NCBI RefSeq assembly: GCF_000378985.1 | Contig: NZ_KB905370.1 | Span: forward strand, 1,969,830-2,033,829 | Length of the DNA: 64,000 bases | Origin: Ensifer sp. BR816 | GTDB taxonomy: Bacteria; Pseudomonadota; Alphaproteobacteria; Rhizobiales; Rhizobiaceae | Direction of reading: 5' to 3' | In this document: positions 46,524 through 56,241 of the stretch, one piece after another | How positions within the stretch are numbered: position 1 is the first letter of the stretch | How the letters are laid out: every line of letters begins with the position of its first letter | Notes under the pieces: generated by a model | Seen by the model: only the letters and a program-made list of their open reading frames with translations | Databases searched by the model: none | Told to the model about the DNA's origin: nothing | Made by a program: the position numbers and the translations under genes

Positions 46524-47321
46524 ATGAACCAACAGGCTCATGAAAACAAGGTGCGGCATCCAATGTCCGACGATACGATTCTTCATTCCAACGAAATCGA
46601 GGCCAATTCAGGCTCCTATTCCATATCCGAACGCAACAGGGTGCGTCGGCTGCACGAGCGCGGACGCTATGACCGCGAGACGGTCCATGCTGTGCTCGAT
46701 GCGGCGATGCTCTGCCATGTTGCTTATTCGATGGACGGCGAGCCTTACTGCACGCCGACGATCCATTGGCGCGACGGCGACCGGCTCTACTGGCATGGTT
46801 CGTCGGCAAGCCGCATGCTGCGTCAACTCAAGGCCGGTGCGCGCGCGTGCCTTACGGTCAGCCATCTCGATGGTCTTGTGCTTGCCCGCTCCGGCTTCCA
46901 TCATTCGGTGAACTACCGCTCGGCGATGTGCTTCGGCATGGCACGGATCATCGATGACCAGGCGGAAAAGGAGCATGCGCTCGATGCGCTGATCGAGCGC
47001 TTCTATCCGGGACGCACGAGCCTGCTTCGCCCGATCGAGCGGCAGGAAATCAAGGCGACCATGGTGGTCGGCATGGAGATCGAGGAAGCCTCCGCAAAGA
47101 TGCGTGCGGCAGGCGTCGGAGACGATGAGGACGATTATGCGCTGCCGATCTGGGCCGGTGTCATCCCGGTCTGCACCGTGATCGGCCAGTTCGAGACCTG
47201 TCCGCGGCTATTGCCGGATGTTGAGGTGCCGGCGGGGCTCGCAGGCTTTGCGCCCGGCCGCAGCCTCGACGAAGTGCTGCTGGAGAACCAGCGGCGATAT
47301 GAGATGGGTCCAGAAGCTTGA
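46524..47321 (+). CDS. PNPOx-fold flavin-binding protein
   Basis: 265 residues from ATG 46524, with GAGGGG eight bases before. The split-barrel FMN-binding core (about 50-200) reads AAMLCHVAYSMDGEPYCTPTIHWRDGDRLYWHGS and is typical of nitroimidazole-resistance/PNPOx-like proteins (HHSVNYRSAMCFG). It may bind FMN, heme or F420-like cofactor; the reaction is unknown. The facing MocR gene suggests a link to vitamin B6 or amino group metabolism. Confidence 0.8.
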   Translation: MNQQAHENKVRHPMSDDTILHSNEIEANSGSYSISERNRVRRLHERGRYDRETVHAVLDAAMLCHVAYSMDGEPYCTPTIHWRDGDRLYWHGSSASRMLRQLKAGARACLTVSHLDGLVLARSGFHHSVNYRSAMCFGMARIIDDQAEKEHALDALIERFYPGRTSLLRPIERQEIKATMVVGMEIEEASAKMRAAGVGDDEDDYALPIWAGVIPVCTVIGQFETCPRLLPDVEVPAGLAGFAPGRSLDEVLLENQRRYEMGPEA

Positions 47322-47381
47322 AGTGAGGGAATTGCTCGAACGACGCTCGCCGGCCAGCAGTTCCCGCTCTGTGCTTCGAAG

Positions 47382-48632
47382 CTAACTCTCCGTCGCTTGG
47401 CGTTCCGATCTAACGACGGTTCTTACCTTCGCCACGGCTTCGAGCGTGCGATGGACCGGGCATTTGCCGGCAATCTCGGCAATCTTGTCGCGAAGCTCCT
47501 CGGAGATCTCGCCGTCGACGGAGATGACGCGCTCGAAACGGTCGATCCTGCCGCCATTGCCGCGTTCCAATTCGGTGCATTCCTCGCAGTCCTTCGCATG
47601 GATTTTGGCGTGCGAGACGTCGACACCGATGCGCCCGAGGTCGAGCTTCTTGTGATCGGCATAGAGACGCAGGGTCATCGACGTGCAGGCGCCAAGTGCG
47701 ATCGACAGGAAATCATAGGGCGATGGCCCGGAGTCGAGCCCGCCCGCGTTTTCCGGTTCGTCGGCGAAAAGCCGATGGCCGCCAGCTTGAACCGCGTTCT
47801 GAAACTTGCCTTCGCCCGTCTCCGTCACGCGGACATGTTCGATCGGTCCCATGCCTTGTGGCGTGTCGGCGGCGAGATAGCGCGTCAGCCATCCCGAAAT
47901 GATCCGGCCGGCGAAGGCCGCGTCCTCAGGGTCGGTGAGCAGGTGGTCGGCCTTGTCCAGCGAAACGAAGCTCTTGGGATGCTTGGCGGCTTGGAAGATT
48001 TCGGTGGCGTTCTCGATTCCGACCGTCTGGTCCAGCGGCGCGTGAAGGATGAGGAGCGGCTTTTTCAATGCCGCCACAGCGTCCTTGATGTGCTGCTTGC
48101 GCGCATCCTCGACAAATTGCTTTCGAATAAGGAACTTGCGCCCGGCGAGGTCGACTTCCGCCGCACCGCTTCTCTCGATCTCTTCGAGGCTCGTTCCGAA
48201 GTTCTTCAACACGTGGCCGACATCGGCCGGCGCACCGACAGTGGCGATGGCGCGCACTTCGGGAATGCTGCCGGCGACGGTCAGGACCGCTGCGCCGCCG
48301 AGCGAGTGGCCGATCAGCAATGACGGCGCCTGGTAATGCTGTCGGAGATAGTCGGCGGCCGAAAGAAGGTCGGCAACATTGGAGGAGAAATTCGTCGAGG
48401 CGAATTCGCCTTCGCTCGAACCCAGCCCCGTGAAATCGAAGCGCAGGACAGCGATGCCTTCGCGCGCAAGCTCCGCCGCAACGCGGCGCGCCGCCGCCAG
48501 GTCCTTTGAACAGGTGAAGCAATGGGCAAACAGCGCATAGGCGCGCAGTGGCCCGTTGGGCAGGTCGAGGCGGGCGGCGAGCGTCGCGCCGGAATGGCCG
48601 GTGAATTGGAGCCGTTGCGTGTTGAAAGCCAT
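47382..48632 (-). CDS. Alpha/beta hydrolase - OsmC fusion protein
   Basis: 416 residues. The N-terminal alpha/beta hydrolase (about 1-255) has nucleophile S110 (LLIGHSLGGA) and a late His in ADHLLTD. The C-terminal OsmC domain (about 270-410) has the first catalytic cysteine in ALGACTSMTLRLYADHK and the second in GKCPVHRTLE. OsmC proteins reduce organic hydroperoxides through two thiols. The fusion, also seen in other proteobacteria, may first release a peroxide from an ester. It stands alone on the minus strand. Confidence 0.88.
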   Translation of the reverse strand: MAFNTQRLQFTGHSGATLAARLDLPNGPLRAYALFAHCFTCSKDLAAARRVAAELAREGIAVLRFDFTGLGSSEGEFASTNFSSNVADLLSAADYLRQHYQAPSLLIGHSLGGAAVLTVAGSIPEVRAIATVGAPADVGHVLKNFGTSLEEIERSGAAEVDLAGRKFLIRKQFVEDARKQHIKDAVAALKKPLLILHAPLDQTVGIENATEIFQAAKHPKSFVSLDKADHLLTDPEDAAFAGRIISGWLTRYLAADTPQGMGPIEHVRVTETGEGKFQNAVQAGGHRLFADEPENAGGLDSGPSPYDFLSIALGACTSMTLRLYADHKKLDLGRIGVDVSHAKIHAKDCEECTELERGNGGRIDRFERVISVDGEISEELRDKIAEIAGKCPVHRTLEAVAKVRTVVRSERQATES

Positions 48633-48840
48633 GGTGACGCTCCTTCGCTCTAAGGCAAGGTTGTTCTATATCTGCAAGGGCGACCGACAGGCAGGACGCA
48701 TTGATCAGACGGAACCTTACGGCAGCTTCAGCCCATCCGGACTTTTATGCGTGCTGGCGGCCGCAGCGGATCGAACCAGGGGTTGGCCGAACGTCAGCCT
48801 CGTCCTGCATTCGGCCAAACGCACCGGGAAAGGCGGAACG

Positions 48841-49233
48841 TCAGTAGCTGTCGCTCTGCGGCAGACCGTCTGCAATCTCGTAGTAGTCGCCCTTTTCCCC
48901 GACAAATGTGTGTTTGGAGAGATGCAGTCCGGTCGGACCATCGAATAGACCCATCGCGACAGCGGTGAACTGATAGCCTTCGATCGTCGGCTTCCAGAAT
49001 AACGTCGAACCGCACTTGGAACAGAACCCACGCTCGACCTTGTCGGACGATCGGTACCAACGGACGTGTTGCTCGCCGCCGACCGAGAGCGCATCGCGCC
49101 GAACATTCACTGCAGCGAGGCCGTGGCCGGACTGTTTCCGACACATCCTGCAATGGCGAGCTTCGGGCTGATGTTCAACTGGACCTGTGACCTCAAGGCA
49201 GACACTGCCGCACAAGCACGTGCCCCTCAACAT
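48841..49233 (-). CDS. GFA-family zinc protein
   Basis: 130 residues from ATG 49233 (MLRGTCLCGSVCLEV). Zinc cysteines CLCGSVC, HCRMCRK and CSKCGSTLFW match the Gfa/CENP-V fold. Unlike the gene at 30657 it is not next to formaldehyde genes, so the function is open; most such proteins are uncharacterised. Frames reading upstream to 49527 overlap msrA and are not real. Confidence 0.8.
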   Translation of the reverse strand: MLRGTCLCGSVCLEVTGPVEHQPEARHCRMCRKQSGHGLAAVNVRRDALSVGGEQHVRWYRSSDKVERGFCSKCGSTLFWKPTIEGYQFTAVAMGLFDGPTGLHLSKHTFVGEKGDYYEIADGLPQSDSY

Positions 49234-49370
49234 GGCACCTCCCACATCCGGCATCGCCGCCCCCGCCGGGACGGCGGCATCAAATTGGCCGGCTAGTTTA
49301 ACACGTGAAGAACGGAAGCTGGCGAACCGACTTTGATGAGTCCTGAACCCGGTATCCTTTGGCCGGCCTG

Positions 49371-49877
49371 CTATTCGGCCGCCGATCGCCGTGGCAGCAC
49401 CCAGTTGGGGCGCGGGAAGTGGCAGGTGTAGCCGTTGGGGTAGCGCTCCAGGTAATCCTGGTGCTCCGGTTCCGCCTGCCAGAAGTCTCCCACCGGCTCG
49501 ACCTCGGTCACGGCCTTGCCTGGCCACAGGCCGGAAGCGTCGAGGTCCGCGATGGTATCCTCGGCGATCCGCTTCTGCTCATCGTCGACGTAATAGATCG
49601 CCGAACGGTAGGAACTGCCGACGTCGTTACCCTGTCGGTTTTTCGTTGTGGGATTATGGATCTGGAAGAAGAATTCCAGAATCCGCCTGTAACTGATCGT
49701 TGCGGGATCGAAGATGATCTCGATGCCCTCGGCATGGGTGCCATGATTGCGGTAGGTCGCGTTCGGCACATCGCCGCCGGTATAGCCCACGCGGGTCTCG
49801 ATGACGCCGGGGAGCTTGCGGATCAGATCCTGCATCCCCCAGAAGCAGCCACCGGCCAAAACAGCTCTCTCGGTCAT
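49371..49877 (-). CDS. msrA: Peptide methionine sulfoxide reductase A
   Basis: 168 residues. The catalytic cysteine is in [10 protein letters not shown], and the family runs [22 protein letters not shown] and [20 protein letters not shown] are intact. It reduces methionine-S-sulfoxide. No signal peptide, so cytoplasmic. Its ATG follows the stop of msrB directly (TGAATG), so the two are cotranslated. Confidence 0.95.
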   Translation of the reverse strand: MTERAVLAGGCFWGMQDLIRKLPGVIETRVGYTGGDVPNATYRNHGTHAEGIEIIFDPATISYRRILEFFFQIHNPTTKNRQGNDVGSSYRSAIYYVDDEQKRIAEDTIADLDASGLWPGKAVTEVEPVGDFWQAEPEHQDYLERYPNGYTCHFPRPNWVLPRRSAAE

Positions 49878-50321
49878 TCAGATATCCTCTACCTGGTTGA
49901 TGAACGCGCCGTAGCCCTCGGTCTCCATATCTTCGCGCGGAATGAAGCGCAGGGAGGCGGAATTGATGCAGTAACGCAAGCCACCCCGGTCTTGAGGGCC
50001 GTCGGGAAACACGTGGCCGAGGTGGCTGTCGCCATGGTTCGAGCGCACCTCGGTGCGGATCATACCATAGGAGTCATCCCGCAGTTCCTTGACATTGGCA
50101 GACACGATCGGCTTGGTGAAGCTCGGCCAGCCGCAGCCGGAATCGAACTTGTCGGACGAGGCGAACAGCGGTTCGCCGGAGACGATGTCGACATAGATTC
50201 CGGGCCGTTTATTGTCATGATACTCGCCCGTGAAGGCGCGTTCAGTGCCGTTCTGCTGGGTTACCCGATACTGCTCGGGCGTAAGCTTCCTGACCGCATC
50301 GTCGGTCTTTGCATAGGTCAT
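49878..50321 (-). CDS. msrB: Peptide methionine-R-sulfoxide reductase B
   Basis: 147 residues from ATG 50321 ([20 protein letters not shown]), the usual MsrB length; in-frame ATGs at 50339 and 50351 are less likely. The catalytic cysteine is in [14 protein letters not shown], and the substrate site [10 protein letters not shown] is present. The two CxxC zinc pairs of many MsrBs are absent. It reduces the R-sulfoxide, completing repair with MsrA encoded immediately downstream. Confidence 0.94.
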   Translation of the reverse strand: MTYAKTDDAVRKLTPEQYRVTQQNGTERAFTGEYHDNKRPGIYVDIVSGEPLFASSDKFDSGCGWPSFTKPIVSANVKELRDDSYGMIRTEVRSNHGDSHLGHVFPDGPQDRGGLRYCINSASLRFIPREDMETEGYGAFINQVEDI

Positions 50322-50375
50322 TGCCCTATCTCCGTTCATTTGTTGCCTCAATATGGCGAGTCGCCATGAGGATTT

Positions 50376-51287
50376 CTATGCGTCCTTCCACAGAAGCGGT
50401 CGTGGCGAGAAGCCAAGGCCAGCCTTAGCCCGGCTGTTGGCGGCTCCGGTCAGGCGGGTGTGGTAGTAGACAGCTTCCTCGCCAGACGATTTCAGCGCGT
50501 CTTCGACGCTCACGCGACGAGGCTCCGGCGCATCGACCCACCGGGCAAAGGCCGGCAGCCATTCGGCGACGGGCAGGGGATCGTCGTCGACGATATTGTA
50601 GGCACCAGGCTCTGCCGTGAGCGCGGCGACTGTCGCGGCGATCGCGTCATCGATGTGAACGAACGACCAGACGGCATTGCCTCCGCCAATGATCGCCGAC
50701 TGGCCCTTGCGCGCCTGATCCGCAATGGCTCCGTCCGGCCGGTACCAGGTGCCGGGACCGTAGAAGAAGCCGTAGCGCAGCACGACGCCGTCGAGCGACG
50801 GCGAGGCGAGCACCCGGTCCTCATAGGCGCCGATGGTACGCGTGCTCTCGCCGATCTCGCCGGGCGCGTCGTAGCGGAGCCTTGCGGTCTCGTCGGCGAG
50901 CCGCCCTGCCGGAGCCTCCAGGTAGAAGCCGCGAGACTGCATGATGTAGCGGCGGACGCCGAGCTTCTCTGCAGCGGCGAGCAGATTGGCGCCTCCCTCG
51001 CGGTGAAGGCGGGTATCGTCGGGCATGGCCTTGATGATGTCGGCGGGATCCGCCGGAAGCCAGGTAAGCTGGTCGATCACCACGTCCGGCGATGCCGCTT
51101 CGATCGCGCGGTGAACTGCCGCCGGGTCGAAGGCATCGGCGAAAGACGCCTCCGCCCCCAGTTCGCGCAGCCGATCCGATCCCGGACCGGGGCGCGTCAT
51201 GCCGGTCACCTGATGGCCAAGGGTCGAGAGTGCCCGCACGAGCGGCAAGCCGACGGCTCCCGTGGCACCTGCAATCAATATTCTCAT
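50376..51287 (-). CDS. NAD(P)-dependent epimerase/dehydratase-like protein
   Basis: 303 residues. Atypical SDR fold with the nucleotide motif RILIAGATGAVGLPLVRAL at the start. The YxxxK pair is not obvious; an atypical site near RYIMQSRGFY may replace it. Likely a sugar- or quinone-type oxidoreductase; substrate unknown. It lies 46 bp after an AhpD-like gene on the same strand, and the two may be an operon. Confidence 0.8.
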   Translation of the reverse strand: MRILIAGATGAVGLPLVRALSTLGHQVTGMTRPGPGSDRLRELGAEASFADAFDPAAVHRAIEAASPDVVIDQLTWLPADPADIIKAMPDDTRLHREGGANLLAAAEKLGVRRYIMQSRGFYLEAPAGRLADETARLRYDAPGEIGESTRTIGAYEDRVLASPSLDGVVLRYGFFYGPGTWYRPDGAIADQARKGQSAIIGGGNAVWSFVHIDDAIAATVAALTAEPGAYNIVDDDPLPVAEWLPAFARWVDAPEPRRVSVEDALKSSGEEAVYYHTRLTGAANSRAKAGLGFSPRPLLWKDA

Positions 51288-51333
51288 TAGCCAACTCCAT
51301 GATTAGCGCTTCGACGCGACGCCGGTCCTACTG

Positions 51334-51783
51334 TTAGACCGCCGCCTGTGGCGTATTGCGGAAACTGATCGCCATGCGGTTGTAGGCGTTCATCAGGCCG
51401 ATCGCGATCGTCAGGTCGACGAGTTCCCGCTCGTCGAAAACCGCACGGGCGGCCTCGTAAGCCTGGTCGGGCACGGCGGTCTCGGCGACGCGCGTCACCG
51501 TCTCGGCCCACGCAAGGGCGGCGCGCTCACGCTCGTCGAAGAGATTGCCGGCTTCCGCCCATGCCTGCACCAGCGCGATCTTCTCGATTTTCTGCCCTTT
51601 CTTGATGAGGTCGCGGGTATGCATGTCGAGGCAATAGGCGCAGTTGTTGATCTGCGAAATACGAAGATAGACCAGATCGATCAGCACCGCAGGGAGACTG
51701 CTCTGCGTGATGTAGCCGTAGACTCCGCCAAGGGTTTTGACACCGGCCGGAGCGATCTGATTGTAGTCGAGACGTTTGCTCAT
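51334..51783 (-). CDS. AhpD-like carboxymuconolactone decarboxylase family protein
   Basis: 149 residues. The redox motif CAYCLDMHTRDLIKKG (CxxC then His) is characteristic of AhpD-type alkylhydroperoxidases and distinguishes it from the PcaC-like protein at 40944. It probably reduces organic peroxides through a dithiol. It precedes the epimerase-like gene on the same strand and follows a secreted cupin gene. Confidence 0.85.
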   Translation of the reverse strand: MSKRLDYNQIAPAGVKTLGGVYGYITQSSLPAVLIDLVYLRISQINNCAYCLDMHTRDLIKKGQKIEKIALVQAWAEAGNLFDERERAALAWAETVTRVAETAVPDQAYEAARAVFDERELVDLTIAIGLMNAYNRMAISFRNTPQAAV

Positions 51784-51824
51784 CTGTTTTGTCCTTAGGG
51801 TGTTCCGGTTTTCGAACGCCGCTT

Positions 51825-52241
51825 TTATTCGATGGGTGTGGTCAGTTCTTTTTCGTTACTATCGGCAACGATGACCGCAAGCAGCTTTGCGGGCTTGGTC
51901 TTGCTCGCATTGCGGCTAACGAGATGGGCGGACCCCGGCGGTTCGTACCAGCTCTCGCCGGCGCGGAAGGTCTGCGTCGGACCGTCGTTCACCTTCGACT
52001 CGATTTCTCCGGAGAGGACGTAGGCGAAGATGAAGGCCGACTTTGCGTGGTCGTGCGGGAGCGAGGCACCGCCCGGCTCATAGTCGACAACCAGGGCGCT
52101 CAGCGTCTTGCCCGAAATGTTCGGTATCGCCTTCTCGAAGTGCGGCGTAACGGTTTCGCCAAGATCATGCGCTGCGGCAGGCATTGCGGTGGCGATTGCG
52201 AAGGCGGCGCAGGCTGCGCCGATAATGGATCGTGCATTCAT
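51825..52241 (-). CDS. Exported cupin protein
   Basis: 138 residues with a signal peptide (MNARSIIGAACAAFAIAT, cleavage after AAA near residue 24). Cupin core with LPHDHAKSAF and later PPGSAHLVS supplying metal histidines. Periplasmic; function unknown. It is divergent from the Rrf2 regulator at 52475 and upstream of the AhpD-like gene, so all three may answer a redox signal. Confidence 0.82.
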   Translation of the reverse strand: MNARSIIGAACAAFAIATAMPAAAHDLGETVTPHFEKAIPNISGKTLSALVVDYEPGGASLPHDHAKSAFIFAYVLSGEIESKVNDGPTQTFRAGESWYEPPGSAHLVSRNASKTKPAKLLAVIVADSNEKELTTPIE

Positions 52242-52474
52242 GACGGCATTTCTCCTTTTGGCGTTTCAGCTCGTCGTCTCCGAAGGGAGACGGTTTTGCG
52301 ACGATCATCGGCGTCGCATAACTACGACTAACTTGATCGGAGTAAATGAGCAACGATAAATGCGGCCGCATTTGGGGGACGCATTGTCAACGGGCGGGAG
52401 ACGGGAGGAGGATTGCAGAAACAGGGGTTCCATGATATCTGCGACCAAAACAATCGGTGTTAGCGAAGGGTGTC

Positions 52475-53008
52475 ATGGCCCATGTGAGTGCGGGCGTCGA
52501 ATACGCTCTTCACTGCCTGCTTTTCCTCGTCGACGCGCAGGAACTGGGGCAACCGGCAAGTGCGCGAGATCTTGCCGAATTACAGAAGATCCCTGCGGAA
52601 TTCGTCGCGAAGCTTTTCACCAAGCTTCAGAAGGCGGGTATCGTCGTCGCGCGCGAGGGCATTGGCGGCGGCTTCGCGCTGGCACGGGCCGCGTCAGACA
52701 TTACTGCGCTCGACGTCGTCGAAGCTGTCGATGGGCGGAAGGCCCTGTTCGAATGCAAGGAGATCCGCGGTCAATGCGCGCTTTTCGACGACCGCACGCC
52801 CGGTTGGGCGGTGGACGGGGTCTGCTCGATCCATGCGGTCATGCTCGAGGCTGAGAAGAGGACCAGAGAGGTGCTGGCGGCTCACACGCTGGCGAGCATC
52901 GCGAAACGCGCGGCGACGAAGGCGCCCAAGGACCATGCCGGCCGCGTTACGGAATGGCTGGCCGCACGCACACCGAGGCGTGGCCGCCGCGCTCGGGCGT
53001 CGCAATAG
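52475..53008 (+). CDS. Rrf2-family regulator with three cysteines
   Basis: 177 residues. Winged HTH in residues 1-75 (ASARDLAELQKIPAEFVAKLFTKLQKAGIV, the family GGFxLAR wing). Cysteines C94, C101 and C117 (ECKEIRGQC, VCSIH) match the spacing of [Fe-S] sensors such as NsrR/IscR, so it may sense NO, iron or redox state. It faces the exported cupin/AhpD-like genes across 233 bp. Confidence 0.88.
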   Translation: MAHVSAGVEYALHCLLFLVDAQELGQPASARDLAELQKIPAEFVAKLFTKLQKAGIVVAREGIGGGFALARAASDITALDVVEAVDGRKALFECKEIRGQCALFDDRTPGWAVDGVCSIHAVMLEAEKRTREVLAAHTLASIAKRAATKAPKDHAGRVTEWLAARTPRRGRRARASQ

Positions 53009-53039
53009 GTCCCCGAGCGCGGCGTAAGCGGATTCGAAA

Positions 53040-54029
53040 TCAGGATGCTGTGGCCAGCTGTGAACCGCAGGATTCGTTCGACAGGGCCGATCGAACCTGC
53101 TCTTGATGGAAAGCACGGATCGACAGGACGACCCCGGCGATCAGGATAGCGATCCCGGCCACTTCCATCGCGGTCGGCCAACGACCATGAACGAGAAGCC
53201 CGCCAACGACGCCGAAGGCGGTTTCCGCGACGATCAGTTGTGCGGTCAGTGCGACGGGCAGGCTTCGGGAGGCGACATTCCACGCCCACACGCCGCCCAC
53301 CGTGGCCAGCAGCGCCAGGGATGTTCCCCAAAGATAGAGCGAACCGGCGGCGTTCCACCCGAAACCGAGCTTCGGAAGCTGGAAGAGGTTCATTGCCGCA
53401 CCGATAGGGTAGAAGGCCAGCATCAACACGCCCCCGCCGACCAGGGTCAGCGCCGACCACACAGCGGAGGGCATTTCGGGTCGGGCGGCGATTGCACCCT
53501 CGTTGGTAATGGCGAACCAGACCCACAACGCCACGGCTGCGAGTGCCAGCGGAATGCCGATCCAGAGCGAACGGACGGACTTCAACCCCTCCGCTGTGAA
53601 TGCCGAGCCGTTGACGAGAACGAGGCCGACCAGCACCAGCATGAGCGGTACCATCAGAAATCGCCATGGCAACGATCCCTGCCGCTGGTTGCCGACGATT
53701 GCCAGAACGATCGGGACCAGGCCGAGAAAGGCGGGTGCGATGACCGGGCCGGCAAAGATCGCGGCTCCCGTCACCGTCAGGAAGTAGCCGACATAGCCGA
53801 TGAAGGCGAGCCAGGTCGTCGAAAGCCAGTTTCGGAGCGTCAGATGTTGCATCACACCTTTTACCGAAAACAGGATGCAAAGGCCGACCAGCGCCGAAAC
53901 GACGTGGCGGATAAGGGCAAAATCAAAGGTGGAGTAGTCACCGATGATGAAGGGCACGATGAAATTGAGCGAAAAGGCAAAGGCCGCGAAGAGTGCGGCA
54001 AAAACGCCGATAAAGAATTGCTTGTCCAT
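53040..54029 (-). CDS. EamA/DMT-family transporter
   Basis: 329 residues from ATG 54029 (MDKQFFIGVFAALFAAFAFS), chosen for AAGGAAAAGC directly upstream. About ten hydrophobic helices in two repeats, as in the drug/metabolite transporter superfamily. Likely an exporter of a metabolite or amino acid; the substrate is unknown. It converges on the Rrf2 gene and lies between it and a LysR gene on the same strand. Confidence 0.85.
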   Translation of the reverse strand: MDKQFFIGVFAALFAAFAFSLNFIVPFIIGDYSTFDFALIRHVVSALVGLCILFSVKGVMQHLTLRNWLSTTWLAFIGYVGYFLTVTGAAIFAGPVIAPAFLGLVPIVLAIVGNQRQGSLPWRFLMVPLMLVLVGLVLVNGSAFTAEGLKSVRSLWIGIPLALAAVALWVWFAITNEGAIAARPEMPSAVWSALTLVGGGVLMLAFYPIGAAMNLFQLPKLGFGWNAAGSLYLWGTSLALLATVGGVWAWNVASRSLPVALTAQLIVAETAFGVVGGLLVHGRWPTAMEVAGIAILIAGVVLSIRAFHQEQVRSALSNESCGSQLATAS

Positions 54030-54180
54030 TGCTTTTCCTTCCACGCAAGGCTTCGCTATCGGCGGGACGACGTCCAGCCGGTCAGGGGATGCTGTCGTTG
54101 GTGCAATCAAAAATTAGACTAATGCAGTATTCGGGAGAATTGTCAGCGCGTGGGATACACTCGGCCGGATTTCGGCATAA

Positions 54181-55113
54181 TCAATTGAGCCCGCCTGCCT
54201 CTCCTGCCAGGCGAGCGAATTCAGAGCGCAGACGCGGTGCGGCGAAGTCGACAAAGGCGCGGACCTTGGGAACCGACATGCGACCCTGTGGTGCGATGAG
54301 ATGCGCCGGCAGGGGCGGGGGCTCGGCATCGGCCAGCACGATCCTTAGGCTTCCGTCTCTCACATATTCGGAGACGTGGTAGGTATAGAGCCTGGTCACA
54401 CCACGCCCGGCAGCGGCCGAAGCGGCGGCAGCGCGCACGCTGTTGACGATGCATCTCGGTGAAAACTGGACGATGCGGGGGACGGACGAGCCCTTCGCCG
54501 GCGCGAAGCTCCATGACTCCAGGCCGAAATTGGTGAAGGCCACGACCTGGTGTTTCGCCAGATCGGCCGGTTCATCAATGCGCGGATGACCGGCGAGATA
54601 GCGGGGCGAGGCGACAACGACGCGCCGGACATCGCCGCCGAGCCGGGTGGAGATGAGGGACGAATCCGCCAGCTGGCCGATCCGCAGGGCAATGTCGACG
54701 CCTTCATCGATCAGGTTGACGAACCGATCGAAGAGGAGAAGGCGAGCCGAAACGGCCGGGTGGAGATCGAGGAAATCGTCCAGAATGGGGCGAAGGATCT
54801 CCTCCCCGAGTATAGGTGGCGCGGAAATCGTCAATATGCCGCGCGGGGCGGAGCGCTCCCCTCCTGCCAGCATGTCGGCTTCTTCGAGATCGGTCAGCAC
54901 CCGTCGGCAGGCGGCCGCGTAGCGTTGGCCGGCTTCGCTCAGCCTGAGCGTGCGGGTCGTCCGGTGCAAGAGCTCGACGCCGACATGCGCTTCCAGGAAG
55001 CCAAGCGCCCGGCTGACCGCCGTTGGCGATCGCTTCAGGCGGCGGGCCGCTCCCGCGAGGCTGCCCTCGTCGATCGCGGTGACGAACACTTTCATTGCAT
55101 CGATGCGATCCAT
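54181..55113 (-). CDS. LysR-family regulator (CrgA/DsdC-like subgroup)
   Basis: 310 residues from ATG 55113 (MDRIDAMKVFVTAIDEGSLAGA). HTH SLAGAARRLKRSPTAVSRAL at about 18-38, then the typical LHRTTRTLRLSEAGQRY linker. It faces the DJ-1/PfpI gene across 267 bp and is the likely regulator of that gene. A start at 55203 would add 30 unconserved residues. Confidence 0.85.
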   Translation of the reverse strand: MDRIDAMKVFVTAIDEGSLAGAARRLKRSPTAVSRALGFLEAHVGVELLHRTTRTLRLSEAGQRYAAACRRVLTDLEEADMLAGGERSAPRGILTISAPPILGEEILRPILDDFLDLHPAVSARLLLFDRFVNLIDEGVDIALRIGQLADSSLISTRLGGDVRRVVVASPRYLAGHPRIDEPADLAKHQVVAFTNFGLESWSFAPAKGSSVPRIVQFSPRCIVNSVRAAAASAAAGRGVTRLYTYHVSEYVRDGSLRIVLADAEPPPLPAHLIAPQGRMSVPKVRAFVDFAAPRLRSEFARLAGEAGGLN

Positions 55114-55380
55114 TTTATTCTGCCGCCTTTCGGGATGGTGACTGCCACTGGGCAAGTATTCACCCGAAAACGGCATCAGGCAAATATGGCAGCGGAGTTG
55201 CATTGGCTGGGGATCCGGCGAGAGCCTCGGCCAATAAAGGGATCACTGACGGAGAATAGGCTGCGTCCAGGGCGCCGAAGCGGGACCGGGTCTCCGTCCG
55301 CCCTACATCAGGTGAGCAAAGCCCCTCTATGCGTCCCGGCGATCCTGCGTTTGGATACGCCTCAACGAAGGAGAATGACC

Positions 55381-56055
55381 ATGAAAATCCTGATGGTTCT
55401 GACGTCGCATGATCAACTCGGCAATACGGGCAAGCCCACCGGTTTCTGGCTTGAGGAGTTCGCGGCACCCTTTTACGAATTCAAGGATGCCGGGGCAGAG
55501 GTCACGCTCGCGTCGCCCAAGGGCGGCCAGCCGCCGATCGATCCGAAGAGCGACGAGCCGGGCAACCAGACCGAAGCGATGGAGCGCTACAAGAATGACC
55601 CTGCAGCGCAGAGGGCACTGGCCAACACCTCGAAGCTTGCCGACGTCAAAGCCGACGACTTCGACGCAATCTTTTATCCCGGCGGCCACGGCCCGCTGTG
55701 GGATCTCGCCAACGACAGGAACTCGATCGCCCTCATCGAAGGCTTCTACAACGACGGCAAGCCGGTCGCCGCTGTCTGCCATGGCCCGGCTGTTCTTAAA
55801 GAGGTTACTTATCAGGGGCAGCCCATCGTCAAGGGAAAGCGCGTCACCGGCTTTGCCAATTCGGAGGAGGAGGCCGTTCAACTGACCGATATCGTGCCAT
55901 TCCTCGTCGAGGACGCGTTGAAGCGTCTCGGCGGGCAGTACGAAAAGGCCGCGGATTGGGCCGATTTCACGGTCGTGGACGGCCGGCTGGTCACGGGCCA
56001 GAACCCGTCCTCGTCGACTTCGGCTGCGAGAGAACTGCTCAAGCTTCTGGGGTAA
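55381..56055 (+). CDS. DJ-1/PfpI-family protein (type 1 glutamine amidotransferase fold)
   Basis: 224 residues. Nucleophile elbow cysteine in AAVCHGPAVLKE, with PGGHGPLWDLAND and the early EEFAAPFYEFKDAGAEVTLASP run. This is the Hsp31-like/YDR533C-like branch, which acts as a glyoxalase III or a protein deglycase. SD GAAGGAGA lies about seven bases before ATG 55381. Together with DipZ and the nearby redox genes it suggests a carbonyl or oxidative stress response. Confidence 0.9.
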   Translation: MKILMVLTSHDQLGNTGKPTGFWLEEFAAPFYEFKDAGAEVTLASPKGGQPPIDPKSDEPGNQTEAMERYKNDPAAQRALANTSKLADVKADDFDAIFYPGGHGPLWDLANDRNSIALIEGFYNDGKPVAAVCHGPAVLKEVTYQGQPIVKGKRVTGFANSEEEAVQLTDIVPFLVEDALKRLGGQYEKAADWADFTVVDGRLVTGQNPSSSTSAARELLKLLG

Positions 56056-56241
56056 TTCTCTGCAGCGGCGCCGGATCGAGGGATCCGTTCTACGACACCA
56101 TCGGGAGGCCCAGGGCCTCCTGGACTTTGATACAGATTCCAGTGAGGTAGGACACAAGCGGGATACTTCGTGCTGATCCCCTTGCAGTGAAAGTCAAGCG
56201 ACCGTCGCAGGAATGCGTTGGTCCACTGCAGAGGGACGACC

